Below are positions 17,794 to 27,837 of a DNA stretch of 64,000 nt, in pieces (positions within the stretch are counted from its first letter, which is position 1; each line of letters opens with the position of its first letter). The notes beneath the pieces were generated by a model. The model saw only the letters and a program-made list of their open reading frames with translations, did not search any database and was not told the DNA's origin. The translations under genes and the position numbers were made by a program. Location of the stretch: positions 186,001 through 250,000 of the forward strand of contig CATOSZ010000001.1 of the NCBI GenBank assembly GCA_951812805.1, in the 5' to 3' direction. The stretch comes from an uncultured Alphaproteobacteria bacterium (GTDB taxonomy: Bacteria; Pseudomonadota; Alphaproteobacteria; GCA-2731375).

Positions 17794-18546
17794 ATGCCGC
17801 GCTATCGCCTCACCATCGAGTATGACGGGCGCGGCTTCGTCGGCTGGCAGCGCCAGAACAACGGGCCGTCGATCCAGGCCGCGTTGGAGGCGGCGCTGGC
17901 CCCGATGACGACGGTGCCACCCCTCGTCTACGGGGCCGGGCGGACCGACGCGGGCGTGCATGCGCTGGGCCAGGTCGCCCATGTCGATCTGGAGCCGGCG
18001 CGGGCCCTGGACGTCGTGCGCGATGCCGCCAACTTTCGTCTGAAACCGACCGCCATCGCGGTTCTGGAAGTGGAAGCCGTCGACGACGACTTCCACGCGC
18101 GGTTCTCGGCGACGGAACGGCGCTATCTCTATCGCATTCTCAATCGGCGGCCGCCTGCGACCTTCGACCGGGGCCGGGTCTGGCATGTGGCGCCGCAGCT
18201 CGATGCCGAGGTCATGGCGACCGCGGCCGAAATTCTCGTCGGCCGGCACGACTTCACCACCTTCCGCGCCGCCGAGTGCCAGGCGAAGTCGCCGGTCAAG
18301 ACGCTGGACCGCCTGGAGGTCGCGCAACGCGGCGCAGAGATCGAGGTGACGGCCGTGGCACGGTCCTTCCTGCACCACCAGGTCCGCTCCCTCGTCGGCA
18401 GCCTGAAGCGGGTGGGCGAGGGGGCCTGGAGCCGCGACGACCTCGCCGCCGCACTGGCCGCCCGGGACCGGACCGCCTGCGGGCCGGTGGCACCGGCGGA
18501 CGGGCTCTATCTCGTTTCCGTCGGCTACGACCCGGTTACAGGATGA
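17794..18546 (+). CDS. truA: tRNA pseudouridine(38-40) synthase
   Basis: A 250-residue TruA protein. It begins [20 protein letters not shown], and the catalytic Asp is in [14 protein letters not shown]. The RNA-binding and C-terminal part includes [19 protein letters not shown]. It modifies positions 38-40 of many tRNA anticodon arms. The gene starts two bases after fmt ends and its own end overlaps the convergent membrane-protein gene by 11 bases. Confidence 0.96.
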   Translation: MPRYRLTIEYDGRGFVGWQRQNNGPSIQAALEAALAPMTTVPPLVYGAGRTDAGVHALGQVAHVDLEPARALDVVRDAANFRLKPTAIAVLEVEAVDDDFHARFSATERRYLYRILNRRPPATFDRGRVWHVAPQLDAEVMATAAEILVGRHDFTTFRAAECQAKSPVKTLDRLEVAQRGAEIEVTAVARSFLHHQVRSLVGSLKRVGEGAWSRDDLAAALAARDRTACGPVAPADGLYLVSVGYDPVTG

Positions 18547-19102
18547 ACAGCGCCGCCTTGTAGATGAAAAGGTTCAGCACCAGCTCGAACACCATGATGC
18601 CGAGCGCGATCGGCACCGTGCAGGCGAGGCCGACGCGGGCGACCCGGAAGCCGTAATAGAGCAGCGCGAAATAGAACATCAACGGCAGCACGGCGCCCAG
18701 GCCGCCGGCCGAGGCCGGGTCGTGCGGGAACAGACTGATCGGCAGCATGAAGAGGGTGCCGATGACGCTCGCCCAGTTCCAGACGATGATGTACTGGGCA
18801 TAGGTCGCCGCCAGGTTCAGCAGCCTGGTGATCCAAATCATCACCACGACGTAGAGCAGCCAGCCGATCAGGCCGAACAACAACATGACCGGGGCGGACG
18901 GTTCGGCAAGCGCGTCGGCGGCTGGCACCTCGTCCCGCAGCAGGTACTTCGGCAGGGTCACCGCAAAGGCGATCGGCACTGCGATGAAGGAACGCCAGAA
19001 GCCGTCCGCCGACAGGTTGAAATAGCGAAGCGCATTTGGATCGGTCAGCGCGATGCGCCAGGCGCCGTGGATCGAGCTTCGGATTTCCGCGCCGATGGAC
19101 AT
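18536..19102 (-). CDS. Yip1-like membrane protein
   Basis: A 188-residue integral membrane protein with about five hydrophobic segments: [61 protein letters not shown] and [19 protein letters not shown]. The layout and the short N-terminal soluble stretch resemble the Yip1-type family found near dapE in related genomes. Function is unknown. It is one base downstream of dapE on the same strand, so probably in the dapD-dapE transcript. Confidence 0.65.
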   Translation of the reverse strand: MSIGAEIRSSIHGAWRIALTDPNALRYFNLSADGFWRSFIAVPIAFAVTLPKYLLRDEVPAADALAEPSAPVMLLFGLIGWLLYVVVMIWITRLLNLAATYAQYIIVWNWASVIGTLFMLPISLFPHDPASAGGLGAVLPLMFYFALLYYGFRVARVGLACTVPIALGIMVFELVLNLFIYKAALFIL

Positions 19103-19103
19103 T

Positions 19104-20249
19104 TCAGGCGAAGTAGCGTTCGAGGATGCGGCCGTAGATCCGGGCCAGCCGCTCGACGTCGCCCGCGGGCACCTGTTCGTCGACCTTGTGCATGGTCTGG
19201 CTGATCAGGCCGAATTCGGCGACCGGACAATGGTTCTTGATGAAGCGGGCATCCGACGTGCCGCCGGTGGTCGACAACGCCGGCGTCAGGCCGGTCTCCT
19301 CGCGGATCGCCGCTATCAGCAGGTCGGTGAACGGGCCGGGCGGGGTGAGAAACGGCTCACCGCTCACCTGGATCTCGATGTCGCAGGGGGCCGCGGCCGT
19401 CTCGCATTGCTCGCGCAGCCAGGCCGACAGGCTCTCGCCCGAATGGTTGGTGTTGAAGCGGATGTTCAGCCGCGCCTGCGCCGCGTCGGGAATGACGTTG
19501 GTGGCGGTATTGTCGACCGTGAGGCCGGTCACCTCGAGGTTGGTCTCCTGGAAGTGTTCGCTGGCGTCGAGGAAGCGGCGGTCCTGTAGCCGAGAGAGTA
19601 GCCGCGTGAGGCGCGGCAAAGGATTGTCGGCCAGGTGCGGATAGGCGACATGGCCGGCGGTGCCCCGGGCGGTGATCCAGGCGTTCAGGCTGCCGCGCCG
19701 GCCGTTCTTGATCATCTCGCCGAGCTGGCCGGGATTGGTCGGCTCGCCGACCAGGCAATGGTCCAGCCGCTCGCCCCGCTCGGCCAGCCAGTCGAGCATG
19801 CGCACCGTGCCGTTCACCGCCGGGCCTTCCTCGTCCCCGGTGATCAGCAGGCTGATCGAGCCGTCGAAGCCGGCGCCCCGCGTCTCGATCAGGCCGGCGG
19901 CGGCGGTGACGAAGGCGGCGATCGCCCCCTTCATGTCGGCCGCCCCGCGACCGCGCAGCATGCCGTCGACGACCTCGCCGGCAAACGGCGGCACCGACCA
20001 GTCGGCCGCATCGCCGGTCGGCACCACGTCGGTGTGGCCCGCGAAGCAGAAGTTCGGCGCGCCCGTGCCGAAACGGGCATAGAGATTGTCGACCTCGTCG
20101 AAGGGCAGGCGGTGACAGGCGAAGCCGAGGCCGCCCAGGACCTCGCCCAGCAGGTCGAGCGCCCCGCCCTCCACCGGCGTCACGCTCTCGCAGCGGATCA
20201 GCGCCCCCGCCAGGCGCAAGGGGTCGGTGGCAAGCCCGCCGGTGGTCAT
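19104..20249 (-). CDS. dapE: succinyl-diaminopimelate desuccinylase
   Basis: A 381-residue M20 metalloenzyme that hydrolyses N-succinyl-LL-diaminopimelate in lysine and peptidoglycan-precursor synthesis. The metal-binding [27 protein letters not shown], the catalytic pair in [14 protein letters not shown], and the C-terminal [10 protein letters not shown] with the terminal His region are all present. The start at 20249 is the Met beginning [20 protein letters not shown]. Gene order dapD-dapE-membrane protein fits the pathway. Confidence 0.95.
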   Translation of the reverse strand: MTTGGLATDPLRLAGALIRCESVTPVEGGALDLLGEVLGGLGFACHRLPFDEVDNLYARFGTGAPNFCFAGHTDVVPTGDAADWSVPPFAGEVVDGMLRGRGAADMKGAIAAFVTAAAGLIETRGAGFDGSISLLITGDEEGPAVNGTVRMLDWLAERGERLDHCLVGEPTNPGQLGEMIKNGRRGSLNAWITARGTAGHVAYPHLADNPLPRLTRLLSRLQDRRFLDASEHFQETNLEVTGLTVDNTATNVIPDAAQARLNIRFNTNHSGESLSAWLREQCETAAAPCDIEIQVSGEPFLTPPGPFTDLLIAAIREETGLTPALSTTGGTSDARFIKNHCPVAEFGLISQTMHKVDEQVPAGDVERLARIYGRILERYFA

Positions 20250-20275
20250 GGCCGCACCCTCCCTCCGGGTCCGTC

Positions 20276-21121
20276 TCAGTCGCGCAACAGCTCGTTGATC
20301 GAGGTCTTGGCCCGGGTGCCGGCGTCGACGGTCTTGACGATCACCGCGCAATAGAGGCTCGGCCCCGGCGAGCCGTCGGGCAGCGGGCCGCCCGGCAAGG
20401 TCCCCGGCACGACGACCGAATAGGCCGGCACGCGGCCCATATGGATTTCACCCGTGCTGCGGTCGACGATCTTGGTCGAGGCGCCGATATAGACGCCCAT
20501 GGAAAGGACGGCGCCCTCTTCGACGATGACGCCCTCGGCGACTTCCGAGCGCGCGCCGATGAAACAGTTGTCCTCGATGATCACCGGGTTGGCCTGCAGC
20601 GGCTCCAGCACGCCGGCGATCCCGGCGCCGCCGGAGATATGGCAGTTCTCGCCGACCTGGGCGCAGCTGCCGACGGTCGCCCAGGTGTCGATCATGGTGC
20701 CGGAGCCGACGCGGGCGCCGAGATTGACGAAGCAGGGCATCAGCACCGCGCCCGGCGCGATATGGGCCGAGCGGCGCACCACGCAGTTCGGCACCGCGCG
20801 GAAGCCCGCGTCGCGGAACCGGTTGTCGCCCCAGCCCTCGAACTTGGAGGGCACCTTGTCGAACCAGGGGGCGTTCTCGCCCGGGCCGCCCGGCACCGGC
20901 GCCATGTCGTAGATGCGGAAGGAGAGCAGGACGGCCTTTTTCAGCCACTGGTTGACGTGCCAGCCTTCGGACCGCTTCTCGGCGACGCGCAGTTCGCCGC
21001 TGTCCATGCCAGTGAGGGCGGTTTCGATGGCGTCCCGGACCGCGCCCTGGGTCGTCGTCGAAATGCTGTCGGCAGTGTCCCAGGCGGCTTCGATCGTGCT
21101 CTCGAGCGTCGCGGCGTCCAT
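20276..21121 (-). CDS. dapD: tetrahydrodipicolinate N-succinyltransferase
   Basis: About 281 residues; catalyses the step two before DapE in the succinylase branch of lysine synthesis. It has the left-handed beta-helix hexapeptide region ([39 protein letters not shown]). The start at 21121 (MDAATLES) is preferred: GGAGG lies nine bases before it, whereas the ATG at 21130 abuts that site directly. It is 26 bases upstream of dapE on the same strand and divergent from the cyclase gene. Confidence 0.95.
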   Translation of the reverse strand: MDAATLESTIEAAWDTADSISTTTQGAVRDAIETALTGMDSGELRVAEKRSEGWHVNQWLKKAVLLSFRIYDMAPVPGGPGENAPWFDKVPSKFEGWGDNRFRDAGFRAVPNCVVRRSAHIAPGAVLMPCFVNLGARVGSGTMIDTWATVGSCAQVGENCHISGGAGIAGVLEPLQANPVIIEDNCFIGARSEVAEGVIVEEGAVLSMGVYIGASTKIVDRSTGEIHMGRVPAYSVVVPGTLPGGPLPDGSPGPSLYCAVIVKTVDAGTRAKTSINELLRD

Positions 21122-21244
21122 CGTCTTCATCCTCCGGCGAAGTTTGCAAGCGCCAGAACTTAGAGCACGATCGAGACCTAGGGAAGCGTTCGAAGACGCC
21201 TATATCGTGACAGGGGAGCCGATCGCTCCCGGGGGGGACGTGGC

Positions 21245-22573
21245 ATGGCAATCGATATCGATCATCGCCAGGCGAGGCTGGACGAAACGCTGTCCGAAGC
21301 GGAGCAGGCCGGCCTGCGCGTCGCCATCAAGGGCCGGCTGGTGGCGCTGGCGCTGCTCGGCACTTTCATGGTGCTCACACGGCTCGCCAATCCGGGACAT
21401 GCCTTGGAACTCGGCCTCGGCATCGCCGGGTTTGCCGCGCTCGGCCTCGTCCATTACGCGCTGATCGGCACCCGCTACGACCGCGCCTGGTTGAAATACG
21501 CTTTCATCAGCATCGACATCGCGATCCTGTCGCTGCTGATGGCGACCCAGCCGGTCTACGATTCGATCGACGTTCCCCAGGCCATGTTGTTTCGCGGCAC
21601 CGTATTCCCGTTCTATTTCCTCATCCTGGGCATTGCCGCCTTCAGCTTTTCGCCGGGGCTGGTGGTGTGGTCCGGCCTCATGGTCGTGGTCGGCTGGCTC
21701 GGCGCCTTCGGCTGGGCGATCCGGGACATGCCGGTGCGCCTCGACTGGGGCGACATCGGCGTGACGCCGACGACGGAGCATTTTGTGGCGACTTTCCTCA
21801 GCCCCAATTTCGTCGGCACCGGCAGCCGCATTCAGGAGGCGGTCGCCTTTCTGGTCGTGGCGGTGCTGATCGCCGCGGTGATGTGGCGGGCGCGGCGAAC
21901 CGTGCGCCGGCAACTCGAACTGGACGAGGAGCAGCGCGCGCTCACCGATATCTTCGGGCGCTACGTTCCCAAGACCATCGCCGACTCCCTGATCAGCGAC
22001 CGGGGCCTGCTCGAACCTGTCGAGGGCACGGCGACGGTGCTCTTCATCGACGTCGCCGGCTTCACCCGCATGACCGAGGCGAGCGGCCCGCGGCGCGTGG
22101 TCGGTGTGCTGAACGCCTTCTTCGACCAGGCCACCGGCGCCATCAACCGCTACGACGGTGTCGTCACCCAGTTCATCGGCGACGCCATCATGGCCTCCTT
22201 CAACCTGCCGGCCGAAGATCCCGAGCACGCCGCCAAGGCCGTTGCCGCCGCCCGCGATATCATCGACCTCGCGGCGCGGGAGACCTTCAACGGCGAGCGT
22301 CTGGAAATCCGCGCCGGCATCGCGACCGGGCCGGTGATCGCCGGCAGCGTCGGCGGCGGCGGCCGGCAGACCTATTCGCTCTATGGCGATACCGTCAATC
22401 TCTCGGCCCGGCTGGAGGCGCTCAACAAGGAACACGGCACGCGGTTGTTGATCGACGCGGCAACCGTCGCACGTCTCGGCGAGGTTCCCGTGCGCGAGAT
22501 CGGCCGGATCGCGGTGCGTGGCTTTTCCGAACCGGCGGCGGTGTTCACGACGATCGAGGACCGCGGGCCCTGA
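21245..22573 (+). CDS. adenylate/guanylate cyclase with six-helix membrane domain
   Basis: A 442-residue class III nucleotide cyclase. Six hydrophobic segments (between residues about 28 and 218) form the N-terminal membrane half, followed by a short linker and the catalytic domain. The metal-binding LFIDVAGFTRM, IGDAIMASFN and the transition-state Asn and Arg in GDTVNLSARLE are present, so it should be active as a homodimer. The membrane part is not one I can name (MASE-like in style) and may sense a membrane or small-molecule signal. It probably makes cAMP; cGMP cannot be excluded. It is convergent with the downstream HAD gene, 22 bases apart. Confidence 0.85.
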   Translation: MAIDIDHRQARLDETLSEAEQAGLRVAIKGRLVALALLGTFMVLTRLANPGHALELGLGIAGFAALGLVHYALIGTRYDRAWLKYAFISIDIAILSLLMATQPVYDSIDVPQAMLFRGTVFPFYFLILGIAAFSFSPGLVVWSGLMVVVGWLGAFGWAIRDMPVRLDWGDIGVTPTTEHFVATFLSPNFVGTGSRIQEAVAFLVVAVLIAAVMWRARRTVRRQLELDEEQRALTDIFGRYVPKTIADSLISDRGLLEPVEGTATVLFIDVAGFTRMTEASGPRRVVGVLNAFFDQATGAINRYDGVVTQFIGDAIMASFNLPAEDPEHAAKAVAAARDIIDLAARETFNGERLEIRAGIATGPVIAGSVGGGGRQTYSLYGDTVNLSARLEALNKEHGTRLLIDAATVARLGEVPVREIGRIAVRGFSEPAAVFTTIEDRGP

Positions 22574-22595
22574 TCCGCAAGCGGGCGGCCCGTGG

Positions 22596-23288
22596 TCAGC
22601 CGGCGTTGCTGGCCCGGGCGCGGACCACGCCGGCGAGCCATTCGCCGAGGTCGTCGACCACATGGTGGATATGCTCGCCCGCGGTGCCGTCGCGCGACCA
22701 GGCATAGGGGTTCGGTACCAGCACCGTGGTCATGCCGAGGGCGGCGGCCGGCGCGAGGTTGCGTGGGATGTCCTCGAACATCGCCGCGGCCTTCGGCTCG
22801 ATGCCATGGCGTGCCAGCAGTTTTTCATAGGGTGGCAGCTGCGGCTTGGGCAGGTAGTCGCTTTCGATGATGTCGAACAGGTCCTCGAAATGGTGGCGAA
22901 TGCCGAGGTGACGGGTCACCCGGTCGGCGTGGCCGCTGGAGGCGTTGGTGAAGATGAACTTGCGCCCGGGCAGCGCGTCGAGTGCCTCGGCCAAGGTCGG
23001 GTCCGGCGGGATGGGCGACAAGTCGATATCGTGCACATAGTCGAGGAAGGGTGCCGGTTCCATGCCGTGCACCCGCATCATGCCGTTCAAGGTGGTGCCG
23101 TGTTCGTGAAAGAACGACTTCTGCACCCGCTTCGCCTCGACCGGATCGAGGTCGAGGAACTCGGCCACGAACTCCCCCATCTTCTGGTCGATCTGGGCGA
23201 AGAGGTCGTGCTTGGCGGCATAGAGCGTGTTGTCGAGATCGAAGATCCAATACTCGACATGATCAAGTGTGGGGGTTTTGTCCATCAT
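22596..23288 (-). CDS. HAD-family pyrimidine 5'-nucleotidase
   Basis: A 230-residue HAD-superfamily phosphatase. The catalytic motif I is YWIFDLDNTLYAAKHDLF, motif II IFTNASSGHADRV, motif III with Lys in YLPKPQ and motif IV in AAMFEDIPRNL. This is the SDT1/pyrimidine 5'-nucleotidase type, which removes phosphate from UMP/CMP-like nucleotides. The ATG at 23288 overlaps the tilS stop in an ATGA, which fixes the start and implies translational coupling. In many relatives the gene after tilS is ftsH, so the neighbour here is a different arrangement. Confidence 0.88.
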   Translation of the reverse strand: MMDKTPTLDHVEYWIFDLDNTLYAAKHDLFAQIDQKMGEFVAEFLDLDPVEAKRVQKSFFHEHGTTLNGMMRVHGMEPAPFLDYVHDIDLSPIPPDPTLAEALDALPGRKFIFTNASSGHADRVTRHLGIRHHFEDLFDIIESDYLPKPQLPPYEKLLARHGIEPKAAAMFEDIPRNLAPAAALGMTTVLVPNPYAWSRDGTAGEHIHHVVDDLGEWLAGVVRARASNAG

Positions 23289-24619
23289 GCGGGGCAATCT
23301 GCCGCGACGGCGGCCGGGGCGCAAGGGTGGCCGGCTTCGAAGGGGTGGGGGACGAGCGGGTTCGGCGGCCGATACGCGAGCCGGAGCGACAGCCCCTCCC
23401 CATCTGCCCGTCGGAAGCCCAGATAGGGAACTAGAACCGGCCCCCTGTCGTCGTGCAAGGCCGGCAGCGTCGGCCGTACCGCGGCGGGCAGGGCCCGTGT
23501 CGCCGGGGTCGGCCTGGCGTTGCCCAGTGCGCCGAGACGGAGCGGTCGCGGATGTGTGGCGATGCCGCCGACCACGGCCTCGAAGCGGTCCCAGCGCAGC
23601 GGCCCGTCACCGGTGAGGGGTCGCGGCGGTACGAGCGTCGCGGCGCGATCTTCCCGGCAGATCAGCAGGCGTTTGCGCCAGGTCATGAAGCGGCAGCCGC
23701 CGAGCGTATGGCCGCGCGGGCCCGCACCCGGCGCCATGGCCGCGTCGAGCCGGGCGACGGCGGCCCGCCCGGGCGCATAGGGCCCGCCGCCGACTGCCAG
23801 GGCCAGGCGCGCCAGCAGCAGCCGGCGCAACGCGCTCGGCAGGGCGGCCAGTCCGTCGGCCTCGACCAGGCAGTAGCCGGCGTCGGCCGGCATGACCAGG
23901 CGCGCGGCCGCCACCGCCAGCTCTCGTTCCGCTTCTCGTCGTGCCTCGGCCGCGGCATCGGTGCGGACGAGCGCGGTCGCACGTGCTCCGTCGTCGAGCG
24001 TCAGGCGTTGTCGGATCCGTTCGAAGCGGCGGTCCGTATTGCTCGGATCCTCGATCCATTCCAGGCCTCGCGCGCGCAGCAGGTCGCGCAGCTCCGCCCG
24101 CCCGGCCGCCAGCAGCGGGCGCAGCCAGCGCACCCCGCCGGCGACGCGCAGGGCGGGCATGGCGGCCTCGCCCGGCCCGACACCGCGGGCCCGGCGCATG
24201 AGGTGGGTTTCCGCCTGGTCGTCGCGTTGGTGCGCCAGCAGCAGATGCAGGACACCATGTTGTCGGCACCACTCGGCCAGCAATTCAAGACGCACCTCGC
24301 GCGCCCAGGCCTGGAGGCCTCGCCCGGGCGGTGATGTCGCGGGGCGGAGGATGTGGTGCGCGAGGCCGCCGTCCCGCATCCAGTCGCCGACACGGTCCGC
24401 CTCCGCCGCCGCGTCCGCCCTCAGGCCGTGGTCGACGGTGAGCGCGACGGCCCGCCCACCGCGGGTTCGGGCCCAGGCGGCGGCCAGCAGGGCGAGGGCC
24501 CGGCTGTCGCCGCCGCCCGAGACGGCAAGCGCGATGTACGGCCGGTCTTCGAACGGGCCGAGGTCAGCCATCGCCCGGTCGAACCAGGCCTCGTCGAGGG
24601 AATGGGCCGTCAGCCGCAC
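23285..24619 (-). CDS. tilS: tRNA(Ile)-lysidine synthetase
   Basis: A 444-residue essential enzyme that converts the wobble cytidine of tRNA(Ile) CAU to lysidine. The PP-loop ATP motif SGGGDS is at residues 34-39, followed by ALTVDHGLRADAAAEADRV and LLAHQRDDQAETHLMRRARG. The C-terminal part is longer and more divergent, as is common in this group. The GTG at 24619 overlaps the cpoB stop (GTGCGGCTGA), and no ATG is nearer, so GTG is the likely start. It is the last of the tol-cluster transcript before the HAD gene. Confidence 0.9.
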   Translation of the reverse strand: MRLTAHSLDEAWFDRAMADLGPFEDRPYIALAVSGGGDSRALALLAAAWARTRGGRAVALTVDHGLRADAAAEADRVGDWMRDGGLAHHILRPATSPPGRGLQAWAREVRLELLAEWCRQHGVLHLLLAHQRDDQAETHLMRRARGVGPGEAAMPALRVAGGVRWLRPLLAAGRAELRDLLRARGLEWIEDPSNTDRRFERIRQRLTLDDGARATALVRTDAAAEARREAERELAVAAARLVMPADAGYCLVEADGLAALPSALRRLLLARLALAVGGGPYAPGRAAVARLDAAMAPGAGPRGHTLGGCRFMTWRKRLLICREDRAATLVPPRPLTGDGPLRWDRFEAVVGGIATHPRPLRLGALGNARPTPATRALPAAVRPTLPALHDDRGPVLVPYLGFRRADGEGLSLRLAYRPPNPLVPHPFEAGHPCAPAAVAADCPA

Positions 24620-25572
24620 TTGTGGGCCCGCATCTCCCGCACGGTGCGGGGGCGCAGGCGACGCTCGCTCTTGTTCAGGCGGCCCAGCAATTCGGCGTAG
24701 ATGCCGCAGGCCTCCTCCACCTGGCCCAGGCGGACCAGGGAGAGGCCCAGCTTCAGCAGGGTGTCGTTGGCCTTGGCGCTGTCGGGAAACCGCTGGTAGC
24801 CGTCGAAGTAAACCTGGGCGGCGTCCTGATAGGCCTTGCGCAGATAGAGCGTATCGCCCAGCCAGTAGTTGGCGAGCGGCGTCAACTCGTGCTCCGGGTG
24901 CGTGGCCATGAAGGCCTGGAAGGCCGCTTCGGCGGCTTCGAACTGGCTCTTCCGCATCAGGCCCTGGGCATAGCGGTATTGCTGGCGGGGGGTGCCTTCG
25001 GGCAGGGCGGCGGCATTCGGCTGCGCCGACGCTACGGTTTGCCCGGTGGCCGAGGCGGCCGGCGCCGGCGGCTGCGTACCGGCGCCGGAGACGATGACCG
25101 AGCCGTCCCGTGCCGTCGTCACCGTGCCGGCCGGGGCGCCACCGGGCGGGAGGCCGGTGCCGGCGCCCGCGGCGAGCCGGCGTTCGAGCTCCTTCAATCG
25201 GCCGTCCATGGCACCGACCAGGCGCTCGTGCCGGGTCTCCAACTGGCGGATGCGATGCTCGCTCTCCTCCAGCCGGCCGGTCATGGCGCGAAGTTGTCGT
25301 TCGAGGGCGGCGACGCGCAGATCGGCCTGGGCCGCCCTTTCGACCGGGCTGCCGCCGCCGCTTCCCGTCGCGGCACGTTGCCCGGCCGCGGGCGCCTCGC
25401 CCCGGTAGACCTGCCGCTCCAGGTCCGTGATCTTGCTTTCCAGCAACTCGATCTTGCGCAGCAGGGCCCGCGTGCTGCCCGATTGGGCCGCCGCATCCGC
25501 CGCGATCAAGAGGACGAGCCCCGCGAGCCCGGCCCTGAGCCATACCCCTGCGGCGGAACGCGCGTGCTGCAT
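24610..25572 (-). CDS. cpoB: cell division coordinator CpoB
   Basis: A 320-residue periplasmic protein linking Tol-Pal to peptidoglycan synthesis. It has a signal peptide (residues about 10-29, ending AADAAAQSG), an N-terminal trimerising coiled coil (about 35-135, LRKIELLESKITDLERQV and similar), a Ser/Pro/Gly linker and three TPR-like repeats at the C-terminus (YAQGLMRKSQFEAAEAAFQAF, NYWLGDTLYLRKAYQDAAQVY). It follows pal on the same strand, separated by a hairpin terminator. Confidence 0.92.
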   Translation of the reverse strand: MQHARSAAGVWLRAGLAGLVLLIAADAAAQSGSTRALLRKIELLESKITDLERQVYRGEAPAAGQRAATGSGGGSPVERAAQADLRVAALERQLRAMTGRLEESEHRIRQLETRHERLVGAMDGRLKELERRLAAGAGTGLPPGGAPAGTVTTARDGSVIVSGAGTQPPAPAASATGQTVASAQPNAAALPEGTPRQQYRYAQGLMRKSQFEAAEAAFQAFMATHPEHELTPLANYWLGDTLYLRKAYQDAAQVYFDGYQRFPDSAKANDTLLKLGLSLVRLGQVEEACGIYAELLGRLNKSERRLRPRTVREMRAHKCG

Positions 25573-25664
25573 GGTCGAACCTTTCCTTATTCGTCGTCGG
25601 CGGCGGCCGATTCAGCCCCTCAAATGCGGCGAAAATACGGAACCGCCGGCACGCCGCCCAGACG

Positions 25665-25709
25665 AAAACGCCCGGCCGCGGGCCGCCGAAGCGGCCCGAC
25701 GCCGGGCGT
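25665..25709 (-). terminator. rho-independent terminator or attenuator between pal and cpoB
   Basis: On the minus strand, a perfect outer stem (ACGCCCGGC at 25701-25709 pairing with GCCGGGCGT at 25668-25676) encloses an inner stem CGGGCCGC/GCGGCCCG with a short TTCG-like loop, and the run of T residues follows (AAAA at 25665-25668 on the plus strand). It lies 25 bases after the pal stop and before cpoB, so it may reduce read-through into cpoB-tilS. Confidence 0.75.
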
Positions 25710-25733
25710 CGTCGTCGGGTCGTTGGTCGGCGG

Positions 25734-26267
25734 TCAGTTGACGAGCAACTGGCCTCGCCGGTTCTGCGACCAGCAGGCCTCGTTCGAACCACCGCAGACC
25801 GGGCGTTCCTTGCCGTAGGAGATCGTGCCGAGACGGCTTTCGTCAACGCCGAGGGCGACCAGGAAGCTGCGCGCCGAACTCGCGCGCCGCTCACCGAGGC
25901 CGAGGTTGTACTCGCGCGTGCCGCGCTCGTCGCAATGACCTTCGATCGACACGGTCACGCTCGGATACTGGTTTAACCACTGGGCCCAGCGCTTGACCGT
26001 CTCCTGTCCCTCCGGCGTCAGCTCCGACTGGTCGTAATCGAAGAAGACGAGGGAGCCGACGTTGAGGTCGAGATCTTCCTGCGAGCCCGGGGCCGGGCCT
26101 TCCTGCACGGGCTTCGCGGATTGTTGCACCTGCGGCGGGGGTGTCGAATTGGCGCCGCCACCACTTCCGCTTCCGTCCGTAGTGCTTTCGGGGTCCGAGG
26201 CACAGGCGGCGAGCGCAAGGGCGCCAAACAGGCAGAGGGCCTTGAGACCGATGTTACGAATTGGCAT
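25734..26267 (-). CDS. pal: peptidoglycan-associated lipoprotein Pal
   Basis: A 177-residue outer-membrane lipoprotein. The lipobox ALAAC places the lipidated cysteine at about residue 22, after a short signal sequence. A Ser/Gly/Pro linker is followed by the OmpA-like peptidoglycan-binding domain: FFDYDQSELTPEGQ, IEGHCDERGTREYNLGLGERRA and RLGTISYGKERP. Pal binds TolB and holds the outer membrane to the wall. An AAGGAG site lies eight bases upstream of the ATG. A 207-base gap from tolB holds no gene and may carry a pal promoter. Confidence 0.95.
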   Translation of the reverse strand: MPIRNIGLKALCLFGALALAACASDPESTTDGSGSGGGANSTPPPQVQQSAKPVQEGPAPGSQEDLDLNVGSLVFFDYDQSELTPEGQETVKRWAQWLNQYPSVTVSIEGHCDERGTREYNLGLGERRASSARSFLVALGVDESRLGTISYGKERPVCGGSNEACWSQNRRGQLLVN

Positions 26268-26474
26268 CTAACCAGCTCCTTTCCGGGTACAGTGAGCGGA
26301 CATCACCAGTGGGATTTCGAAACACCAGCGACCCTTCCCTGTACGAATAAACTCCGAGCCCCATGGGGCGCAACCGACAATGTCGGCCGAGCCCCCCGAA
26401 CGAACCCGCTTCACCGACATTTTATCGCTAAACATCTTATTTTCTTCGCGGAAAACACTAGTCCCCCACCACGC

Positions 26475-27824
26475 TCAGTTCAAGGGGGCGAGGGGGGACC
26501 ACGCGGGATCCGACGCGTCGGTAGGCGTGATGATCTCGCGTTCGTTGTATCCGGTGAGGTCGATCGAGCGCAGGCGTACCCGTCCGGCGACCCCGTCGGA
26601 CTTGCTGCGTTCCTGGCGGAAATACATCAGAACCCGGCCGTTGGGCGACCAGGTCGGTGCTTCGTCCAGGAAGCTAGTGGTCAACAATCTTTCGCCACTG
26701 CCGTCGGGATGCATCACGCCGATGTGGAACTTGCCCTTGCGGAACTTGGTGAAGGCGATCAAATCTCCGCGGGGCGACCACACGGGCGTGGCATAACGCC
26801 CCTTGCCGAAGCTGATTCGGCGCTGGTCCGAGCCGTCGGCGTTCATCACATAGAGTTGCTGCGTGCCGCCGCGATCCGAATTGAAGACGATGCGCTTCGA
26901 ATCGGGCGAGTAGCAGGGCGAGGTGTCGATCGCCGGATTGCGGGTTAGGCGACGGATCACCCGGGTGCGCAGGTCCATCGAATAGATCTCGGAGTTGCCG
27001 CTTTGCGCCAGGCTCATGATCACCCGGTCGCCTTCCGGGGAGAAGCGGGGTGCGTAGGTCATGCCGGGGAAATCGCCCAGCACCTCCTGGCGGCCCGTGT
27101 CGATGTTGTAGATGTAGACCCGTGGTTTGTTGCGATAGTAGGAGAGATAGGTGATCTCCTGCCGGCTGGGTGAGAAGCGGGGCGTCAGCACCAGATAGCT
27201 GCCGTCGGTCAGGAAGCGGTTGTTGTCGCCGTCCTGGTCCATGATCGCGAGCCGTTTCTCACGCCGGTCGGGTGGGCCCTTCTCGGCGACATAGACGATC
27301 CGGGTGTCGAAATAGCCCTCCTCGCCGGTCAGCCGCTTGTAGATCGCGTCCGAGATGATGTGGGCGATGCGCCGCCAGTTGGCGGGCGTCGTCTCGTAGC
27401 CGATGCCTTCCATCTGCTCCGAGGCGAAGACGTCCCAGAGGCGGAATTCGACGCGCAGCTGCCCGTCGGACTTCTGCTGCACCTTGCCGGTCACCAGCGC
27501 CTGCGCGTTGATCACCCGCCACTGGGCGAAGTTGGGCTGCACCAGCATGTCCTCGGGCTTTTCGAGGAACGCCTTGCGGTCGAGCGCGTCGAACAGGCCG
27601 GAGCGCTCGAGGTTGTCGCTGATGACACGGCTCATGTCGCGGCCGACCTGGCCGGCCGTCTCGTTGGAGCCGTGGAAATCCGTGACCGCCATCGGCAATG
27701 GATCGACATTGCCGCTGGTGACCGTGATCTGCAGGCCCTGGGCCCGGGGCGTGCCCGTGCCGCCGACGAGCAGCAACGCGAACACGAGGGCTCCTAAACC
27801 GAGGCGCATGGGTATTCCCATCAT
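26475..27824 (-). CDS. tolB: Tol-Pal system protein TolB
   Basis: A 449-residue periplasmic beta-propeller. The start at 27824 (MMGIPMRLG) is preferred because GGAGG lies seven bases upstream; a longer frame overlapping tolA lacks this. A signal peptide (to about residue 28) precedes the N-terminal TolB domain ([17 protein letters not shown]), and several TolB propeller repeats end in a six-bladed region ([28 protein letters not shown]). It connects TolA with Pal. Its start lies 13 bases after the tolA stop. Confidence 0.95.
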   Translation of the reverse strand: MMGIPMRLGLGALVFALLLVGGTGTPRAQGLQITVTSGNVDPLPMAVTDFHGSNETAGQVGRDMSRVISDNLERSGLFDALDRKAFLEKPEDMLVQPNFAQWRVINAQALVTGKVQQKSDGQLRVEFRLWDVFASEQMEGIGYETTPANWRRIAHIISDAIYKRLTGEEGYFDTRIVYVAEKGPPDRREKRLAIMDQDGDNNRFLTDGSYLVLTPRFSPSRQEITYLSYYRNKPRVYIYNIDTGRQEVLGDFPGMTYAPRFSPEGDRVIMSLAQSGNSEIYSMDLRTRVIRRLTRNPAIDTSPCYSPDSKRIVFNSDRGGTQQLYVMNADGSDQRRISFGKGRYATPVWSPRGDLIAFTKFRKGKFHIGVMHPDGSGERLLTTSFLDEAPTWSPNGRVLMYFRQERSKSDGVAGRVRLRSIDLTGYNEREIITPTDASDPAWSPLAPLN

Positions 27825-27837
27825 CGAAGATCCTCCC